64,000 bases of DNA from Mesorhizobium sp. Z1-4 (GTDB lineage Bacteria > Pseudomonadota > Alphaproteobacteria > Rhizobiales > Rhizobiaceae): assembly GCF_004000235.1 (NCBI RefSeq), contig NZ_RCIO01000001.1:1302400-1366399 (forward strand), in the 5' to 3' direction. This document shows, piece after piece, positions 37,951 through 47,591 of the stretch. Below the pieces are notes generated by a model, which searched no databases, was not told where the DNA came from, and worked only from the letters and a program-made list of their open reading frames with translations. Each line of letters starts with the position of its first letter. The stretch's first letter is position 1. Position numbers and translations under genes: made by a program.

Positions 37951-38547
37951 TCAGCCGGAGCGGTCGCGCGCCTTGAGTGTCTGGATCAGTTTTCGAACCG
38001 CGGTGCGCGCCGCTTCCATTCCGGCACCGGTATCGATGACGAAATCGGCGTTGCGCCTTTTCTCGCGATCCGGGACCTGATTCGCCAGTATTGCGGCGAA
38101 TTTTTCCGCGGTCATCCCCGGCCGCGACATTACCCTCGCCTTTTGTATCTCCGGTGACGCGGTTACCACGAGAATGTCATCGACCCGGCTGGTCGCTCCC
38201 ACCTCGAACAGGAGCGGGATGTCGAGCACGACAAGCTCTGCTCCCGCATTGCGATGCCGGGCGACGAAAGCATCTTGCTCGGCACGCACGAGCGGATGAA
38301 CGATTTCGCCCAGCCGGCGCAGTTTCTCCTGATCGTCGAGAACGGCAGCGGCAAGCCGCCTGCGGTCGACAACGCCGTTGGACACCGTGCCCGGAAACTC
38401 CGCCTCGATCAGCCTTGCCGCCTTGCCGGCGTAGAGCCGATGCACGGTCGCGTCGGAATCGTGAACGGGAATGCCCTCATCGACGAACATTTTTGCCGTT
38501 GTCGACTTGCCCATTCCTATCGAGCCGGTGAGGCCGAGTATGATCAT
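37951..38547 (-). CDS. coaE: Dephospho-CoA kinase
   Basis: A 198-residue P-loop kinase for the last step of CoA synthesis. GLTGSIGMGKSTTA is the P loop, HDSDATVHRLY the substrate aspartate region, and VLDIPLLFE the Walker B-like strand. The ATG at 38547 overlaps the aroE stop (ATGA). With coaA at 24.5 kb this window encodes both the first and last CoA steps. Confidence 0.96.
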   Translation of the reverse strand: MIILGLTGSIGMGKSTTAKMFVDEGIPVHDSDATVHRLYAGKAARLIEAEFPGTVSNGVVDRRRLAAAVLDDQEKLRRLGEIVHPLVRAEQDAFVARHRNAGAELVVLDIPLLFEVGATSRVDDILVVTASPEIQKARVMSRPGMTAEKFAAILANQVPDREKRRNADFVIDTGAGMEAARTAVRKLIQTLKARDRSG

Positions 38548-39386
38548 CGCCCAGACTCCAGATCGGCGACAATATGCGCCCGAAGGCCTGCGGTCACCTG
38601 GGGACGTCGCCCGAACCAGCGTTCGAAACCGGGTACCGCCTGATGCAGCAGCATGCCCAGACCATCGACTGCGACAAGGCCCCGGCTGTGCGCGGCAGCC
38701 AGAAGGCCTGTTTCCAGCGGCGCATAAACGATGTCGGTGACAACAGCGCCGACCGGTAGTGGCGTGATGTCGACCTCCAGCGGCGGCTGGCCGGTCATGC
38801 CCAGCGACGTGGTGTTGACCAGCAGGTGGCAAGACGGCAGCAGGCCGGGCAGTTCGGACCAGCTATTGGCGCCGACGCCGGAAACAAACAGCTGCGCCAG
38901 GGCGGCGGCCCGCTCGCGCGTGCGGTTGACGATGCGGATGTCTGCAATTCCGGCTGCCTGCAGCGCAAATACGATTGCACGCGCGGCACCGCCCGCGCCG
39001 AGAACGATCGCAGTTTCGGCGCTGCTCCAGCCTGGCGCTCCGGCGTCGAGATTTGCCGCGAAACCATATGCATCGGTATTTCCGCCGACCACCTCGCCGT
39101 TTTCGAGCCAGAGCGTATTCACAGCGCCGATTGCCTCGGCGGCGGCATCGCGGCGTGCCGCGAGCCGGAACGCGTGTTCCTTATGGGGGATCGTTACATT
39201 GCCGCCGATCCAGCCTCGCCGGATCATGTGGGAAAAGAAGTCGGCAAAGTCGTGCGGAGCGACATCGATGGGGTCGTAGCCGCCATCAAGTCCGAGTTCG
39301 GCGAGCCAGTAGCGATGGATAAGAGGCGAACGCGAATGCGAAATCGGGTGCCCGCAGACGAATGCCTTCGGCGCTGCATCAGCCAT
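38544..39386 (-). CDS. aroE: Shikimate dehydrogenase
   Basis: A 280-residue NADPH-dependent enzyme of aromatic amino-acid synthesis. The shikimate site HPISHSRSPLIH and NVTIPHKE with the catalytic Lys, GAVNTL, GNTDAYGF and the NADP loop GAGGAARA are all present. The ATG at 39386 overlaps the end of maf by 8 bp. An alternative ATG at 39398 would add four residues. Confidence 0.96.
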   Translation of the reverse strand: MADAAPKAFVCGHPISHSRSPLIHRYWLAELGLDGGYDPIDVAPHDFADFFSHMIRRGWIGGNVTIPHKEHAFRLAARRDAAAEAIGAVNTLWLENGEVVGGNTDAYGFAANLDAGAPGWSSAETAIVLGAGGAARAIVFALQAAGIADIRIVNRTRERAAALAQLFVSGVGANSWSELPGLLPSCHLLVNTTSLGMTGQPPLEVDITPLPVGAVVTDIVYAPLETGLLAAAHSRGLVAVDGLGMLLHQAVPGFERWFGRRPQVTAGLRAHIVADLESGR

Positions 39387-39987
39387 CGATCGCCCCATAT
39401 TCGCGCAGAACCCGAAGCAGCGGCAGAAGCGGCAGGCCGACAATTGTGAAAAAGCTGCCTTCAGCGGTATCGAACAGTTGGGCGCCAAGACCCTCGATCT
39501 GATAGCTGCCGACGCTTTTCAAAGCGGCATCGCCAACCGCCGAGAGATAGCGCCCGACATAGTCCGGGCCGAATTCGCGCATGGTCATGTAGGCCGTATC
39601 CACGCAGTTCCACGGCGCCGTACCGGCTTCGGCAATCACGACGGCGCTGTTCAGCTCGTGGGTGCGTCCGGAAAGTTCGATCAGATTGCGCCGCGCCTCT
39701 TCCATATCGACTGGTTTGTGAAACAGCCTGTCGCCGAGATTCATCGTCTGGTCGGCCGCGATGACGATTGCCTCCGGAAAACGCAGGCTGACTTCGATCG
39801 CTTTTGCCTCGGCGAGGATCAATGCAAGTTCGGCAGCGGTTGTGCCTGAATCGCCGATCGCGGCCTCGACCGCACGTTCATCGACATCAGGCAGCTCGAC
39901 CCGGAACGGCACGCCGGCATTTTCGAGCAGCATACGGCGCCCGGCGCTGCCTGAAGCGAGAATGACTTCTCGGGGTTTGGTGAGCAT
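39379..39987 (-). CDS. maf: Maf-family nucleoside triphosphate pyrophosphatase
   Basis: A 202-residue Maf/YceF-type protein. ILASGSAGRRMLLENAG is the N-terminal signature, IAADQTM and the Lys of HKPVD complete the site. Maf proteins hydrolyse non-canonical nucleotides or act at division. AAGG lies 8 nt before the ATG. It overlaps aroE by 8 bp and follows the kinase/pyrophosphorylase gene by 26 bp. Confidence 0.93.
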   Translation of the reverse strand: MLTKPREVILASGSAGRRMLLENAGVPFRVELPDVDERAVEAAIGDSGTTAAELALILAEAKAIEVSLRFPEAIVIAADQTMNLGDRLFHKPVDMEEARRNLIELSGRTHELNSAVVIAEAGTAPWNCVDTAYMTMREFGPDYVGRYLSAVGDAALKSVGSYQIEGLGAQLFDTAEGSFFTIVGLPLLPLLRVLREYGAIDG

Positions 39988-40013
39988 GTTGCGGCCTTTT
40001 GCTGGCGTCGGCG

Positions 40014-40850
40014 CTAACGCGACTTGCCGCGCAAGGCAAGGATCGCGGCAGCGGTTTCCTCGATCGAGCGGCGCGTGACGTCGATCAGCGGCCAGCCATG
40101 GCGGCTGCACAATTGCCGTGCATATGTCAGCTCCTCGGCGATTACCGAGCGATCGACATAGTCCTGGGAGCGGTAGTCGCCACTTGAACCGAGGATCCGG
40201 TTTTGTCTGACATGCGAGATGCGCTCGGCGGATGCGACAAGACCCACAACGAGCGGGCCCCTTGCGCTGACCACCTCGGGTGGAACCGGGATGCCAAGCA
40301 CGATGGGTACATTCGCGGTCTTCACGCCGCGGTTGGCGAGGTAGATGCTGGTCGGCGTCTTCGACGTACGCGATATCCCAACCAGCACGACGTCTGCTTC
40401 ATCCACGTCATGCAGCATCTGGCCATCGTCATGTTCGAGCGTGAAATTCAGCGCGTCGATGCGGGTGAAATACTGTGCGTCGAGGACATGCTGCGCACCA
40501 ACCCTGCGGCCGGCGGGTGTGCCGAGATATGACTGGAAAACGGTCAGCACTGGTTCAAGCACCGAAACGCAGGGAAGGCCGAGCGCAGCGCATTTTCTGT
40601 CTATGGTTGCAGCGAGCTCGGTGTCGACAACCGTATACAGGACGATGCCCGGCTCCTCCTCGATATCCGCGAATGCACGGTCGAGCTGCTTTCGGTTCCG
40701 GACCAGCGGGTAGATATGCTCGATCGAGCGGGCGTTGGTGTATTGCGCGGCTGCGGCGCGGCCGGCCGCCAGCAGCGTTTCGCCCGTCGCATCCGAAATC
40801 ATATGGAGGTGAAAGAAGCTCTGCGGCTTGTTCACATGGTCGTCTGGCAT
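40014..40850 (-). CDS. Bifunctional kinase/pyrophosphorylase regulating pyruvate phosphate dikinase (DUF299)
   Basis: A protein of 273-278 residues. [13 protein letters not shown], the P-loop-like [18 protein letters not shown] and the C-terminal [13 protein letters not shown] are diagnostic. The family phosphorylates and dephosphorylates a threonine of pyruvate phosphate dikinase or PEP synthase using ADP and phosphate. The ATG at 40850 is used, and a GTG at 40835 would give the commoner 273-residue form. Its place next to hemE across a 391-bp gap is the classic alphaproteobacterial origin neighbourhood. Confidence 0.92.
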   Translation of the reverse strand: MPDDHVNKPQSFFHLHMISDATGETLLAAGRAAAAQYTNARSIEHIYPLVRNRKQLDRAFADIEEEPGIVLYTVVDTELAATIDRKCAALGLPCVSVLEPVLTVFQSYLGTPAGRRVGAQHVLDAQYFTRIDALNFTLEHDDGQMLHDVDEADVVLVGISRTSKTPTSIYLANRGVKTANVPIVLGIPVPPEVVSARGPLVVGLVASAERISHVRQNRILGSSGDYRSQDYVDRSVIAEELTYARQLCSRHGWPLIDVTRRSIEETAAAILALRGKSR

Positions 40851-41241
40851 GTTGTGATGTGGTGTGGACAAAAGGCGGTTCCGGCGACGTGCAGTTGGAG
40901 GCCAATCTAACAGAGGTCCTGATATCCACAATTCACCGTAGCGAGCCACCAATATCTGCACTGTGAAGAATTACAGGTCTATTCAACGATTGTCCTGGTG
41001 CCGTGCCAGGCGGATGCGACAGACCGCTCGTTGCAAGTGCTTGAAATGCAACCTAATGGATCGGTTATCCCCGTTCTTACCGTTTGTGTCTGTCATGGGG
41101 AAATGCGATTTGGGGCCGGTTGCATGGGCAGGAGCCTCTGTGGGCAGGCTTGCTGCCCCGCAAGTCACAGAGTCATAGAATCAGAAAATCTTTCTGAATT
41201 GGTTTCCTTTTTATTTACAGCGGTGGAACGGGTGCACCTTT
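40828..41241. other. Predicted chromosomal replication origin (oriC)
   Basis: This is the hemE-flanking gap, mapped as oriC in Caulobacter and predicted in other Alphaproteobacteria. One-mismatch DnaA boxes are TTGTTCACA (40828-40836), TTGTCCACA on the minus strand (40863-40871) and ATATCCACA (40922-40930), with a weaker TTATCCCCG (41065-41073). A W-box-like TTTCCCCA lies on the minus strand at 41096-41103. Two GANTC sites are at 41170 and 41178. Bases 41171-41220 are AT-rich and contain the inverted repeat TCAGAAA-ATC-TTTCTGA (41181-41197), a candidate unwinding element. No gene fits this gap. Transcription diverges from it on both sides. Confidence 0.72.
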
Positions 41242-42270
41242 ATGGCTGAACGGAACGTGCTCAGGGTTCTGAAAGGCGAGACGGTTTTTCCTCCGCCTGT
41301 CTGGATGATGCGCCAGGCCGGACGTTATCTGCCGGAGTATCGGGAGACGCGGTCGAAGGCAGGAAGTTTTCTCGACCTCTGTTACAATCCGGAACTGGCG
41401 TGCGAGGTTACGCTGCAGCCGATCCGGCGTTTCGGGTTCGACGCGTCGATACTGTTTTCCGACATTCTGGTTGTGCCGCATGCGCTTGGTCGGGATCTGC
41501 GGTTCGAGGAAGGTGTCGGGCCGCGTATGACGCCGATTACCGCTTCAGAGATTGCTGGCCTGAACGGCGATGGGTTTCACGTGAATCTTTCGCCGGTCTA
41601 CGAAGCTGTAAAGAAGATCAGGGCGGAGTTGCCGGAAGAGACGACGCTGCTTGGGTTCTGCGGTGCGCCTTGGACGGTTGCGACTTACATGATCGCCGGG
41701 CGCGGGACGCCGGACCAGGCGCCGACCAGGCTGTTCGGGTATCGAAATCCGGAAGCGCTGGATGAGCTTTTGGATATGTTGGCCGATCTCAGCGGCGACT
41801 ACCTTGCGAGGCAGGTCGATGCCGGAGCAGACGCCGTTCAGATTTTCGATTCGTGGTCTGGTGTGCTGGACGAAGCGGCTTTTCAAAGGTGGTGTGTCAA
41901 ACCGGTTGCGCGGCTTGTGCGGCGGTTTCGCGAGCATCATTCCGACGTGCCGGTGATCGGCTTTCCGCGCGGTGCTGGACTTGCCTATGATACTTATCGT
42001 CAACTCACCGGGGTAACGGCACTCGGGCTCGACTGGACGGTGCCGTTCGAACAGGCGAAGCGGTTGCAGGCTTCAGGGGCAGTACAGGGCAATCTCGATC
42101 CGCTGCGGCTCGTTGCCGGGGGTGAAGCCCTTGAAGAGGGTGTGCGGGCGGTACTCGACGCGTTGGGCGATGGACCTCTGGTCTTCAACCTTGGACACGG
42201 AATTACGCCCGAGGCACCGCTGGAACATGTCGACCGGATGATCGGACTGGTAAGGGGCTCTCAGCGATGA
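41242..42270 (+). CDS. hemE: Uroporphyrinogen decarboxylase
   Basis: A 342-residue enzyme converting uroporphyrinogen III to coproporphyrinogen III in heme synthesis. [19 protein letters not shown] (N-terminal signature), [14 protein letters not shown] and [13 protein letters not shown] are present. It is the first gene to the right of the predicted origin. The stop overlaps hemJ by 4 bp (ATGA), so two heme genes are coupled. Confidence 0.97.
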   Translation: MAERNVLRVLKGETVFPPPVWMMRQAGRYLPEYRETRSKAGSFLDLCYNPELACEVTLQPIRRFGFDASILFSDILVVPHALGRDLRFEEGVGPRMTPITASEIAGLNGDGFHVNLSPVYEAVKKIRAELPEETTLLGFCGAPWTVATYMIAGRGTPDQAPTRLFGYRNPEALDELLDMLADLSGDYLARQVDAGADAVQIFDSWSGVLDEAAFQRWCVKPVARLVRRFREHHSDVPVIGFPRGAGLAYDTYRQLTGVTALGLDWTVPFEQAKRLQASGAVQGNLDPLRLVAGGEALEEGVRAVLDALGDGPLVFNLGHGITPEAPLEHVDRMIGLVRGSQR

Positions 42271-42782
42271 GCGCTGGAATGCCGGTATTCAGAGCATTTG
42301 TTGCTCTTTGCGTGCTGGCGGTTCTTACGGCGCTGTTTTTTCTGATCGAGCCGGGCGATGCCTATGACTGGATCAAGGCGCTGCATGTGATTGCCGTGAT
42401 TTCCTGGATGGCGGGCATGCTCTATCTGCCGCGGTTGTTCGTCTACCACGCGGATGCCGCCTCCGGTTCGGAGAAGTCTGAGACCTTCAAGGTGATGGAG
42501 CGCAGGCTTTTGCGGGCAATCATCAATCCGGCCATGATCGTTACCTGGGCGGCTGGTCTCTGGCTTGCCTGGCATGGTTTTGCGTTTAAGGGCGGGTGGC
42601 TGCATGCCAAGCTCGCGCTTGTTTTGATGCTGTCGGGTGTTCATGGTTATCTGTCGGCAGCGGTACGCAAATTCGCCGAGGACCGGAATGAGAAGCCGGC
42701 GCGCCACTGGCGGATCGTAAACGAGGTTCCCACATTACTGATGATTGCGATTGTGGTGCTGGTGATCGTGAAGCCCTTTTGA
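42267..42782 (+). CDS. hemJ: Protoporphyrinogen oxidase HemJ
   Basis: A 171-residue membrane protein with four helices. The conserved His of [26 protein letters not shown] and the Lys of HAKLALVL match HemJ, the heme-containing protoporphyrinogen IX oxidase of many Proteobacteria. It overlaps hemE and is followed by a 156-bp gap before rho. Confidence 0.93.
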   Translation: MSAGMPVFRAFVALCVLAVLTALFFLIEPGDAYDWIKALHVIAVISWMAGMLYLPRLFVYHADAASGSEKSETFKVMERRLLRAIINPAMIVTWAAGLWLAWHGFAFKGGWLHAKLALVLMLSGVHGYLSAAVRKFAEDRNEKPARHWRIVNEVPTLLMIAIVVLVIVKPF

Positions 42783-42844
42783 GGCGATTTGCGGTGCGAA
42801 TGACCGCTTGCTCTTTGCGGGCTGCGGCGATATGAGTCGCCACC

Positions 42845-42932
42845 TCTCCCGATACAGAGCGCCGCGTCTTCAGCAGCCAGCTTCCGCGTTTCGCGCTCCC
42901 GCTATCCTACCCAATTCTCCGCTTTCTCCTCA
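42845..42932 (+). promoter_or_regulatory. C-rich, G-poor rho leader (rut-like)
   Basis: The last 90 bp before rho are pyrimidine-rich, with C clearly exceeding G from about 42873 (CTCCCGCTATCCTACCC and CTCCGCTTTCTCCTC). Rho loads on such unstructured C-rich RNA, and rho leaders are autoregulated in known bacteria. Functional assignment here is inference. Confidence 0.4.
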
Positions 42933-42938
42933 TAGCGT

Positions 42939-44204
42939 TTGACGGACATGAAATTACAGGAACTTAAAAACAAGGGTCCGACGGACCTGATCGCATTCGC
43001 CGAGTCGCTCGAGGTCGAGAATGCCAGTGTCATGCGCAAGCAGGAGCTGATGTTCGCGATCCTTAAGAAGCTTGCAGCGCAAGACACCGAAATCATCGGT
43101 GAGGGCGTTGTCGAGGTTCTGCAGGACGGATTTGGCTTTCTGCGTTCGGCCAATGCCAACTATCTGCCCGGACCGGACGATATCTACATCTCGCCTTCGC
43201 AGATCAGGCGCTTCTCACTTAAGACCGGCGATACGGTCGAAGGGCCAATCCGCAGTCCCAAGGAAGGCGAGCGCTATTTCGCGCTTCTCAAGGTCAACAC
43301 GATCAATTTCGAAGACCCTGAGAAGATCCGGCACAAGATCCATTTCGACAACCTGACGCCGCTTTATCCGGACTCGCGTTTGCGGATGGAGATCGACGAT
43401 CCTACCAAAAAGGACCTGTCGGCGCGTGTCATCGATCTCGTGGCGCCGCTCGGCAAAGGACAGCGCGGTCTTATCGTCGCTCCGCCGCGCACCGGTAAAA
43501 CGGTGCTGCTGCAGAATATCGCGCACTCCATCACCTCCAATCACCCGGAATGCTTCCTGATCGTTCTTCTGATCGATGAACGTCCGGAAGAGGTGACCGA
43601 CATGCAGCGTTCGGTGAAGGGCGAGGTTGTGTCCTCGACCTTCGACGAGCCAGCAACGCGGCATGTTCAGGTGGCAGAGATGGTCATCGAGAAGGCCAAG
43701 CGGTTGGTTGAACACGGTCGCGATGTCGTGATCCTGCTGGATTCCATTACCCGCCTCGGCCGCGCCTACAACACGGTTGTGCCGTCATCGGGCAAGGTGC
43801 TTACCGGTGGTGTCGATGCCAACGCGCTGCAGCGGCCGAAGCGGTTCTTCGGTGCGGCACGCAACATCGAGGAAGGCGGGTCGCTGACCATCATCGCCAC
43901 GGCTCTCATCGATACCGGCAGCCGCATGGATGAGGTGATTTTCGAGGAGTTCAAGGGTACGGGCAATTCGGAAATCGTGCTTGACCGCAAGGTTGCGGAC
44001 AAGCGGATCTTCCCGTCGATGGATATTCTCAAGTCTGGCACGCGCAAGGAGGACCTCCTTATCGCGCGGCAGGATTTGCAGAAGATTTTTGTGTTGCGGC
44101 GTATTCTTGCCCCGATGGGTACCACCGATGCGATCGAGTTCCTTATCGATAAATTAAAGCAGACGAAGACCAATTCGGACTTCTTCGATTCGATGAACAC
44201 GTGA
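42939..44204 (+). CDS. rho: Transcription termination factor Rho
   Basis: A 421-residue hexameric RNA helicase. The N-terminal Rho domain ([18 protein letters not shown]), the RNA-binding cold-shock-like region [22 protein letters not shown] (in parts), Walker [12 protein letters not shown], and the Q- and R-loop region [22 protein letters not shown] (in parts) are all conserved. The TTG at 42939 gives MTDMKLQEL, which matches the usual family N-terminus. The ATG at 42948 is the alternative. Neither has a good ribosome-binding site. Confidence 0.96.
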   Translation: MTDMKLQELKNKGPTDLIAFAESLEVENASVMRKQELMFAILKKLAAQDTEIIGEGVVEVLQDGFGFLRSANANYLPGPDDIYISPSQIRRFSLKTGDTVEGPIRSPKEGERYFALLKVNTINFEDPEKIRHKIHFDNLTPLYPDSRLRMEIDDPTKKDLSARVIDLVAPLGKGQRGLIVAPPRTGKTVLLQNIAHSITSNHPECFLIVLLIDERPEEVTDMQRSVKGEVVSSTFDEPATRHVQVAEMVIEKAKRLVEHGRDVVILLDSITRLGRAYNTVVPSSGKVLTGGVDANALQRPKRFFGAARNIEEGGSLTIIATALIDTGSRMDEVIFEEFKGTGNSEIVLDRKVADKRIFPSMDILKSGTRKEDLLIARQDLQKIFVLRRILAPMGTTDAIEFLIDKLKQTKTNSDFFDSMNT

Positions 44205-44276
44205 TCGATTCGGACTCGAAACGAGCATTCATGGTTCATTAACCATAGGACTCGATTCGGACTCGAAATGAACATT
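44187..44276. promoter_or_regulatory. GANTC cluster with direct repeat and CtrA-like site, rho-mnmE gap
   Basis: Six GANTC sites lie within 78 bp (44187, 44207, 44213, 44249, 44254, 44260). The 17-mer TCGATTCGGACTCGAAA occurs at 44205 and 44252, and the similarity runs to 25 bp with two mismatches. Between the copies is the inverted repeat ATGGTTCATTAACCAT (44231-44246), which includes TTAACCAT, the CtrA recognition sequence described in Caulobacter and Sinorhizobium. CcrM methylates GANTC in these bacteria. Whether it regulates mnmE or a site-specific event is not shown by the sequence. Confidence 0.6.
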
Positions 44277-44287
44277 GGCGCCGGCGC

Positions 44288-45619
44288 ATGTCGCCGGCGA
44301 TTGCCATGCGACAGTCCGACACAATCTTTGCCCTGTCCAGCGGTGCGCCGCCGAGCGGTGTTGCGATCATTCGCGTTTCAGGCGTGAAAGCCAAGGATGC
44401 CGTTCGGCATCTTTGCGGCTCTGTACCCGGGGACAGGTCGGTTGATCTGGTTTGCCTCCGGGCTGCCGATGGAGAATTGCTGGACCGCGGGCTTGCAATC
44501 GTTTTCTCGGCCCCGCGAAGCTTTACTGGCGAAGATTGCGCCGAATTCCACATTCATGGTGGCAGAGCATCCGTAGCTGCTGTGATTGAGGCGCTGGGAT
44601 GCCTGGACGGGTTCAGGCAAGCAGACGCCGGTGAATTCACACGCCGGGCCTTTGTCAACGGCAAGATGGATCTGACCGGCGTCGAGGCACTTGGCGATCT
44701 TATCTCCGCTGAAACAGCGATGCAGCGGCGTTTTGCGCTTGCCAATGCAAACGGCTTGGCAAAGGCGCAGTACGATTCATGGCGGCAGCGCATCTTGTAT
44801 GCGCGAGCGATGATCGAGGCTGAACTCGATTTTTCCGACGAGGGAGACGTGCCGGGTTCGGTTGCGGGTGAAGTCTGGCGGGATATGCGTTTTCTCGCTG
44901 ATGAAATGGCGACAAAGATAGCGGGTGCGCGCAAAGCCGAGATTCTGCGGGACGGGTTTCGTGTCGTTATTCTGGGTGCGCCGAATGCCGGCAAGTCCAG
45001 TCTCATCAATCGGCTGGCCGACCGCGACGTGGCAATTGTTTCCGATGAGCCGGGCACCACGCGTGATCTGGTCGAAGTGGTGCTCGACCTGGGTGGTGTG
45101 CGGACCCTAGTCACTGACACAGCTGGATTGCGCGAACACGCCGGTAGCGTGGAGGCGCAAGGTATCGCGCGGGCGCTCGACCGGGCGGCGGACAGCGATC
45201 TCGTGCTGCTTCTTGAGGATGTTTCCGACCCTATCCCGGTGGATGTGCCGGATGGCATGGAGGTGCTTCGGATAGGTTCGAAGAGCGACCTGACGCGGAT
45301 GGGTGCTGGTTCTTATGATTTGCTCGTTTCCGGAAAGACGGGAGCTGGCATTGGTGAGTTGATCGAGATGCTTCGGTCGGTTGCGATTGGGCGAATTGGT
45401 GGGTGGTCCAGCGATGCGCTGCCGTTTCGGATGCGACAGGTTGATTTGATCCGCGATGCTGAAGGGCATTTGCGCGATGGGCTAAATGAGCTGACGCCGC
45501 TTGAGTTGAGAGCGGAAGAGTTGCGGCTTGCCGGGGATGCGATCTCAAGCATCGTTGGTGAGATCCGTACAGAAGATGTGCTGGGACACATCTTCAGCCA
45601 GTTCTGCATCGGGAAATGA
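44288..45619 (+). CDS. mnmE: tRNA uridine-5-carboxymethylaminomethyl GTPase MnmE
   Basis: A 443-residue GTPase that, with MnmG, modifies the wobble uridine of several tRNAs. The N-terminal folate-binding domain begins DTIFALSSGAPPSGVAIIR, the inserted G domain has GAPNAGKSS (230-238), DEPGTTRD and DTAGLRE, and the protein ends with CIGK, the cysteine-bearing C-terminus required for modification. The stop codon lies inside a parS-like sequence. Start ATG at 44288, with an in-frame ATG 18 bp downstream as alternative. Confidence 0.95.
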   Translation: MSPAIAMRQSDTIFALSSGAPPSGVAIIRVSGVKAKDAVRHLCGSVPGDRSVDLVCLRAADGELLDRGLAIVFSAPRSFTGEDCAEFHIHGGRASVAAVIEALGCLDGFRQADAGEFTRRAFVNGKMDLTGVEALGDLISAETAMQRRFALANANGLAKAQYDSWRQRILYARAMIEAELDFSDEGDVPGSVAGEVWRDMRFLADEMATKIAGARKAEILRDGFRVVILGAPNAGKSSLINRLADRDVAIVSDEPGTTRDLVEVVLDLGGVRTLVTDTAGLREHAGSVEAQGIARALDRAADSDLVLLLEDVSDPIPVDVPDGMEVLRIGSKSDLTRMGAGSYDLLVSGKTGAGIGELIEMLRSVAIGRIGGWSSDALPFRMRQVDLIRDAEGHLRDGLNELTPLELRAEELRLAGDAISSIVGEIRTEDVLGHIFSQFCIGK

Positions 45620-45632
45620 TTCACGTGAAACA
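45617..45632. other. parS site 1 (overlaps the mnmE stop)
   Basis: TGATTCACGTGAAACA, 15 of 16 matches to the ParB site TGTTTCACGTGAAACA. Its first three bases are the mnmE stop codon. Confidence 0.85.
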
Positions 45633-45682
45633 TTGGCTTCACGGGTAATCGGCGATAAAGGTCGCTCACTTTGATCCGAGAA

Positions 45683-45698
45683 TGTTTCACGTGAAACG
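45683..45698. other. parS site 2 (mnmE-mnmG gap)
   Basis: TGTTTCACGTGAAACG, 15 of 16 matches to the parS consensus, 31 bp before the mnmG start. Confidence 0.88.
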
Positions 45699-45728
45699 GA
45701 ATCGCTGCCGTAACGAGTTTTGATAGAT

Positions 45729-47591
45729 ATGGACGCATTTGATGTCATCGTGATCGGGGGCGGGCACGCCGGCTGCGAAGCCGCGGCAGCTTCCGCACGC
45801 GCTGGCGCCAGTTCGGCACTTGTTACGATCTCCGCCGATACGATCGGGGTTATGTCCTGCAATCCGGCGATTGGTGGATTGGGGAAGGGCCATCTCGTTC
45901 GGGAAGTCGATGCACTTGATGGGCTAATGGGACGCGTCGCAGACGCCGCGGGTATCCAGTTCCGCCTCCTCAATCGCCGCAAGGGCCCTGCGGTTCGCGG
46001 GCCTCGCACCCAGGCTGACCGGAAGCTCTACCGCCAGGCGATGCAGAGGGCGATTGAAGAGCAGGACAATCTGGCGGTTCTCGAAGGTGAGATCGTCGAC
46101 ATAGGGATTGCCGACGGCTCGGTGACGCATGTCGAACTGGCTGATGGGCGATTGCTGCGCTGTGCCGCAGTCGTACTCACGACGGGAACCTTTCTGCGCG
46201 GCTTGATCCACATTGGCGATGAGCGATTTCCGGCCGGCCGGATGGGCGAGAAGGCGTCGACCAAATTGTCGGAGCGCATCATGGCCGCCGGTTTCACGCT
46301 CGGCAGGCTGAAGACGGGTACGCCGCCAAGGCTTGACGGGAAGACGATTGATTGGGCTTCGCTCGATATGCAGAAGCCCGACGATCACCCGTTGCCTTTT
46401 TCACTGATGACGGACCGTATCGAGCTGCCGCAGATCGACTGTGGGATCACGCGGACGACCGAGCGCACGCACGAAATCATCCGCGCCAATCTTGCACGGT
46501 CGGCGATGTATTCAGGCTCGATCAAAGGTGTCGGACCGCGCTACTGCCCGTCAATCGAAGACAAGATCGTGAAGTTCGGCGACCGCGACGGGCATCAGAT
46601 CTTTCTGGAACCCGAGGGCCTGGACGATTCGACGGTTTATCCCAACGGTATCTCGACATCCCTGCCCGAGGACGCGCAGAAGGCCCTGCTCGCAACGATC
46701 CCGGGACTTGAAGATGCTGCGATGCTGCGGCCGGGTTATGCGATCGAATATGATCATATCGATCCGCGGGAACTGGAGCCGAGCCTCGAGACGCGTCGGG
46801 TGAAGGGCTTGTTCACCGCTGGTCAGATCAATGGAACGACGGGCTACGAAGAAGCCGCCGCGCAGGGCCTGCTTGCCGGGCTGAATGCGGCGCGTCGTGC
46901 TGGCGGTGAAGCGCCAACCGAAATTAGCAGGACAGAAGCCTATATCGGTGTGATGGTTGACGATCTCGTGCATCGCGGGATTACCGAACCCTATCGTATG
47001 TTCACGTCGCGGGCGGAGTTCCGGCTTTCGTTGCGGGCCGATAATGCAGATGAGCGGTTGACGCCGCTTGGCGAGAAGCTTGGCGTTGTCGACGGGGGGC
47101 GACTTGAACGTTTTCGCGAAATCGAGAGCCGGCGCGGGAGCGTTCGTGAGCGTCTGAAGTCGCTTTCCGTAACGCCGAATGAAGCAGCTGCATTTGATAT
47201 CCGGCTCAATCGAGACGGCGTTCGTCGCACGGCATATGAGCTCCTGTCCTATCCCGATGTTGGATTTCTTGACCTGGCGCGGATCTGGCCGGAACTTGCA
47301 TCGGTTGATATGGCCACTGCCGATGCGGTCGAAACAGAGGCACGATATGCTGTCTATGTCGATCGGCAGCAGCAGGAAGTTGCCTACATACGCCGTGAGG
47401 AGCAGACGGAAATTCCTTCGGGACTGGATTACAGCTCTCTCGGCGGCCTCTCCAATGAGCTGAAGCAGAAGCTGACGGAGCGTGCGCCACGCACCATCGC
47501 GGAAGCACAACGCATGGACGGAATGACGCCGGCGGCTTTGGCTATCGTCATTTCGGCCATCCATCTTCACGGTCGCCGCGGGGCGGCATGA
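45729..47591 (+). CDS. mnmG: tRNA uridine-5-carboxymethylaminomethyl synthase MnmG (GidA)
   Basis: A 620-residue FAD protein, the partner of MnmE in wobble uridine modification. The FAD-binding [38 protein letters not shown] (in parts), KTGTPPR and [10 protein letters not shown] motifs are conserved. I chose the ATG at 45729. An in-frame TTG at 45720 would add three residues. The stop overlaps rsmG by 4 bp (ATGA). A parS site lies directly upstream. Confidence 0.97.
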   Translation: MDAFDVIVIGGGHAGCEAAAASARAGASSALVTISADTIGVMSCNPAIGGLGKGHLVREVDALDGLMGRVADAAGIQFRLLNRRKGPAVRGPRTQADRKLYRQAMQRAIEEQDNLAVLEGEIVDIGIADGSVTHVELADGRLLRCAAVVLTTGTFLRGLIHIGDERFPAGRMGEKASTKLSERIMAAGFTLGRLKTGTPPRLDGKTIDWASLDMQKPDDHPLPFSLMTDRIELPQIDCGITRTTERTHEIIRANLARSAMYSGSIKGVGPRYCPSIEDKIVKFGDRDGHQIFLEPEGLDDSTVYPNGISTSLPEDAQKALLATIPGLEDAAMLRPGYAIEYDHIDPRELEPSLETRRVKGLFTAGQINGTTGYEEAAAQGLLAGLNAARRAGGEAPTEISRTEAYIGVMVDDLVHRGITEPYRMFTSRAEFRLSLRADNADERLTPLGEKLGVVDGGRLERFREIESRRGSVRERLKSLSVTPNEAAAFDIRLNRDGVRRTAYELLSYPDVGFLDLARIWPELASVDMATADAVETEARYAVYVDRQQQEVAYIRREEQTEIPSGLDYSSLGGLSNELKQKLTERAPRTIAEAQRMDGMTPAALAIVISAIHLHGRRGAA

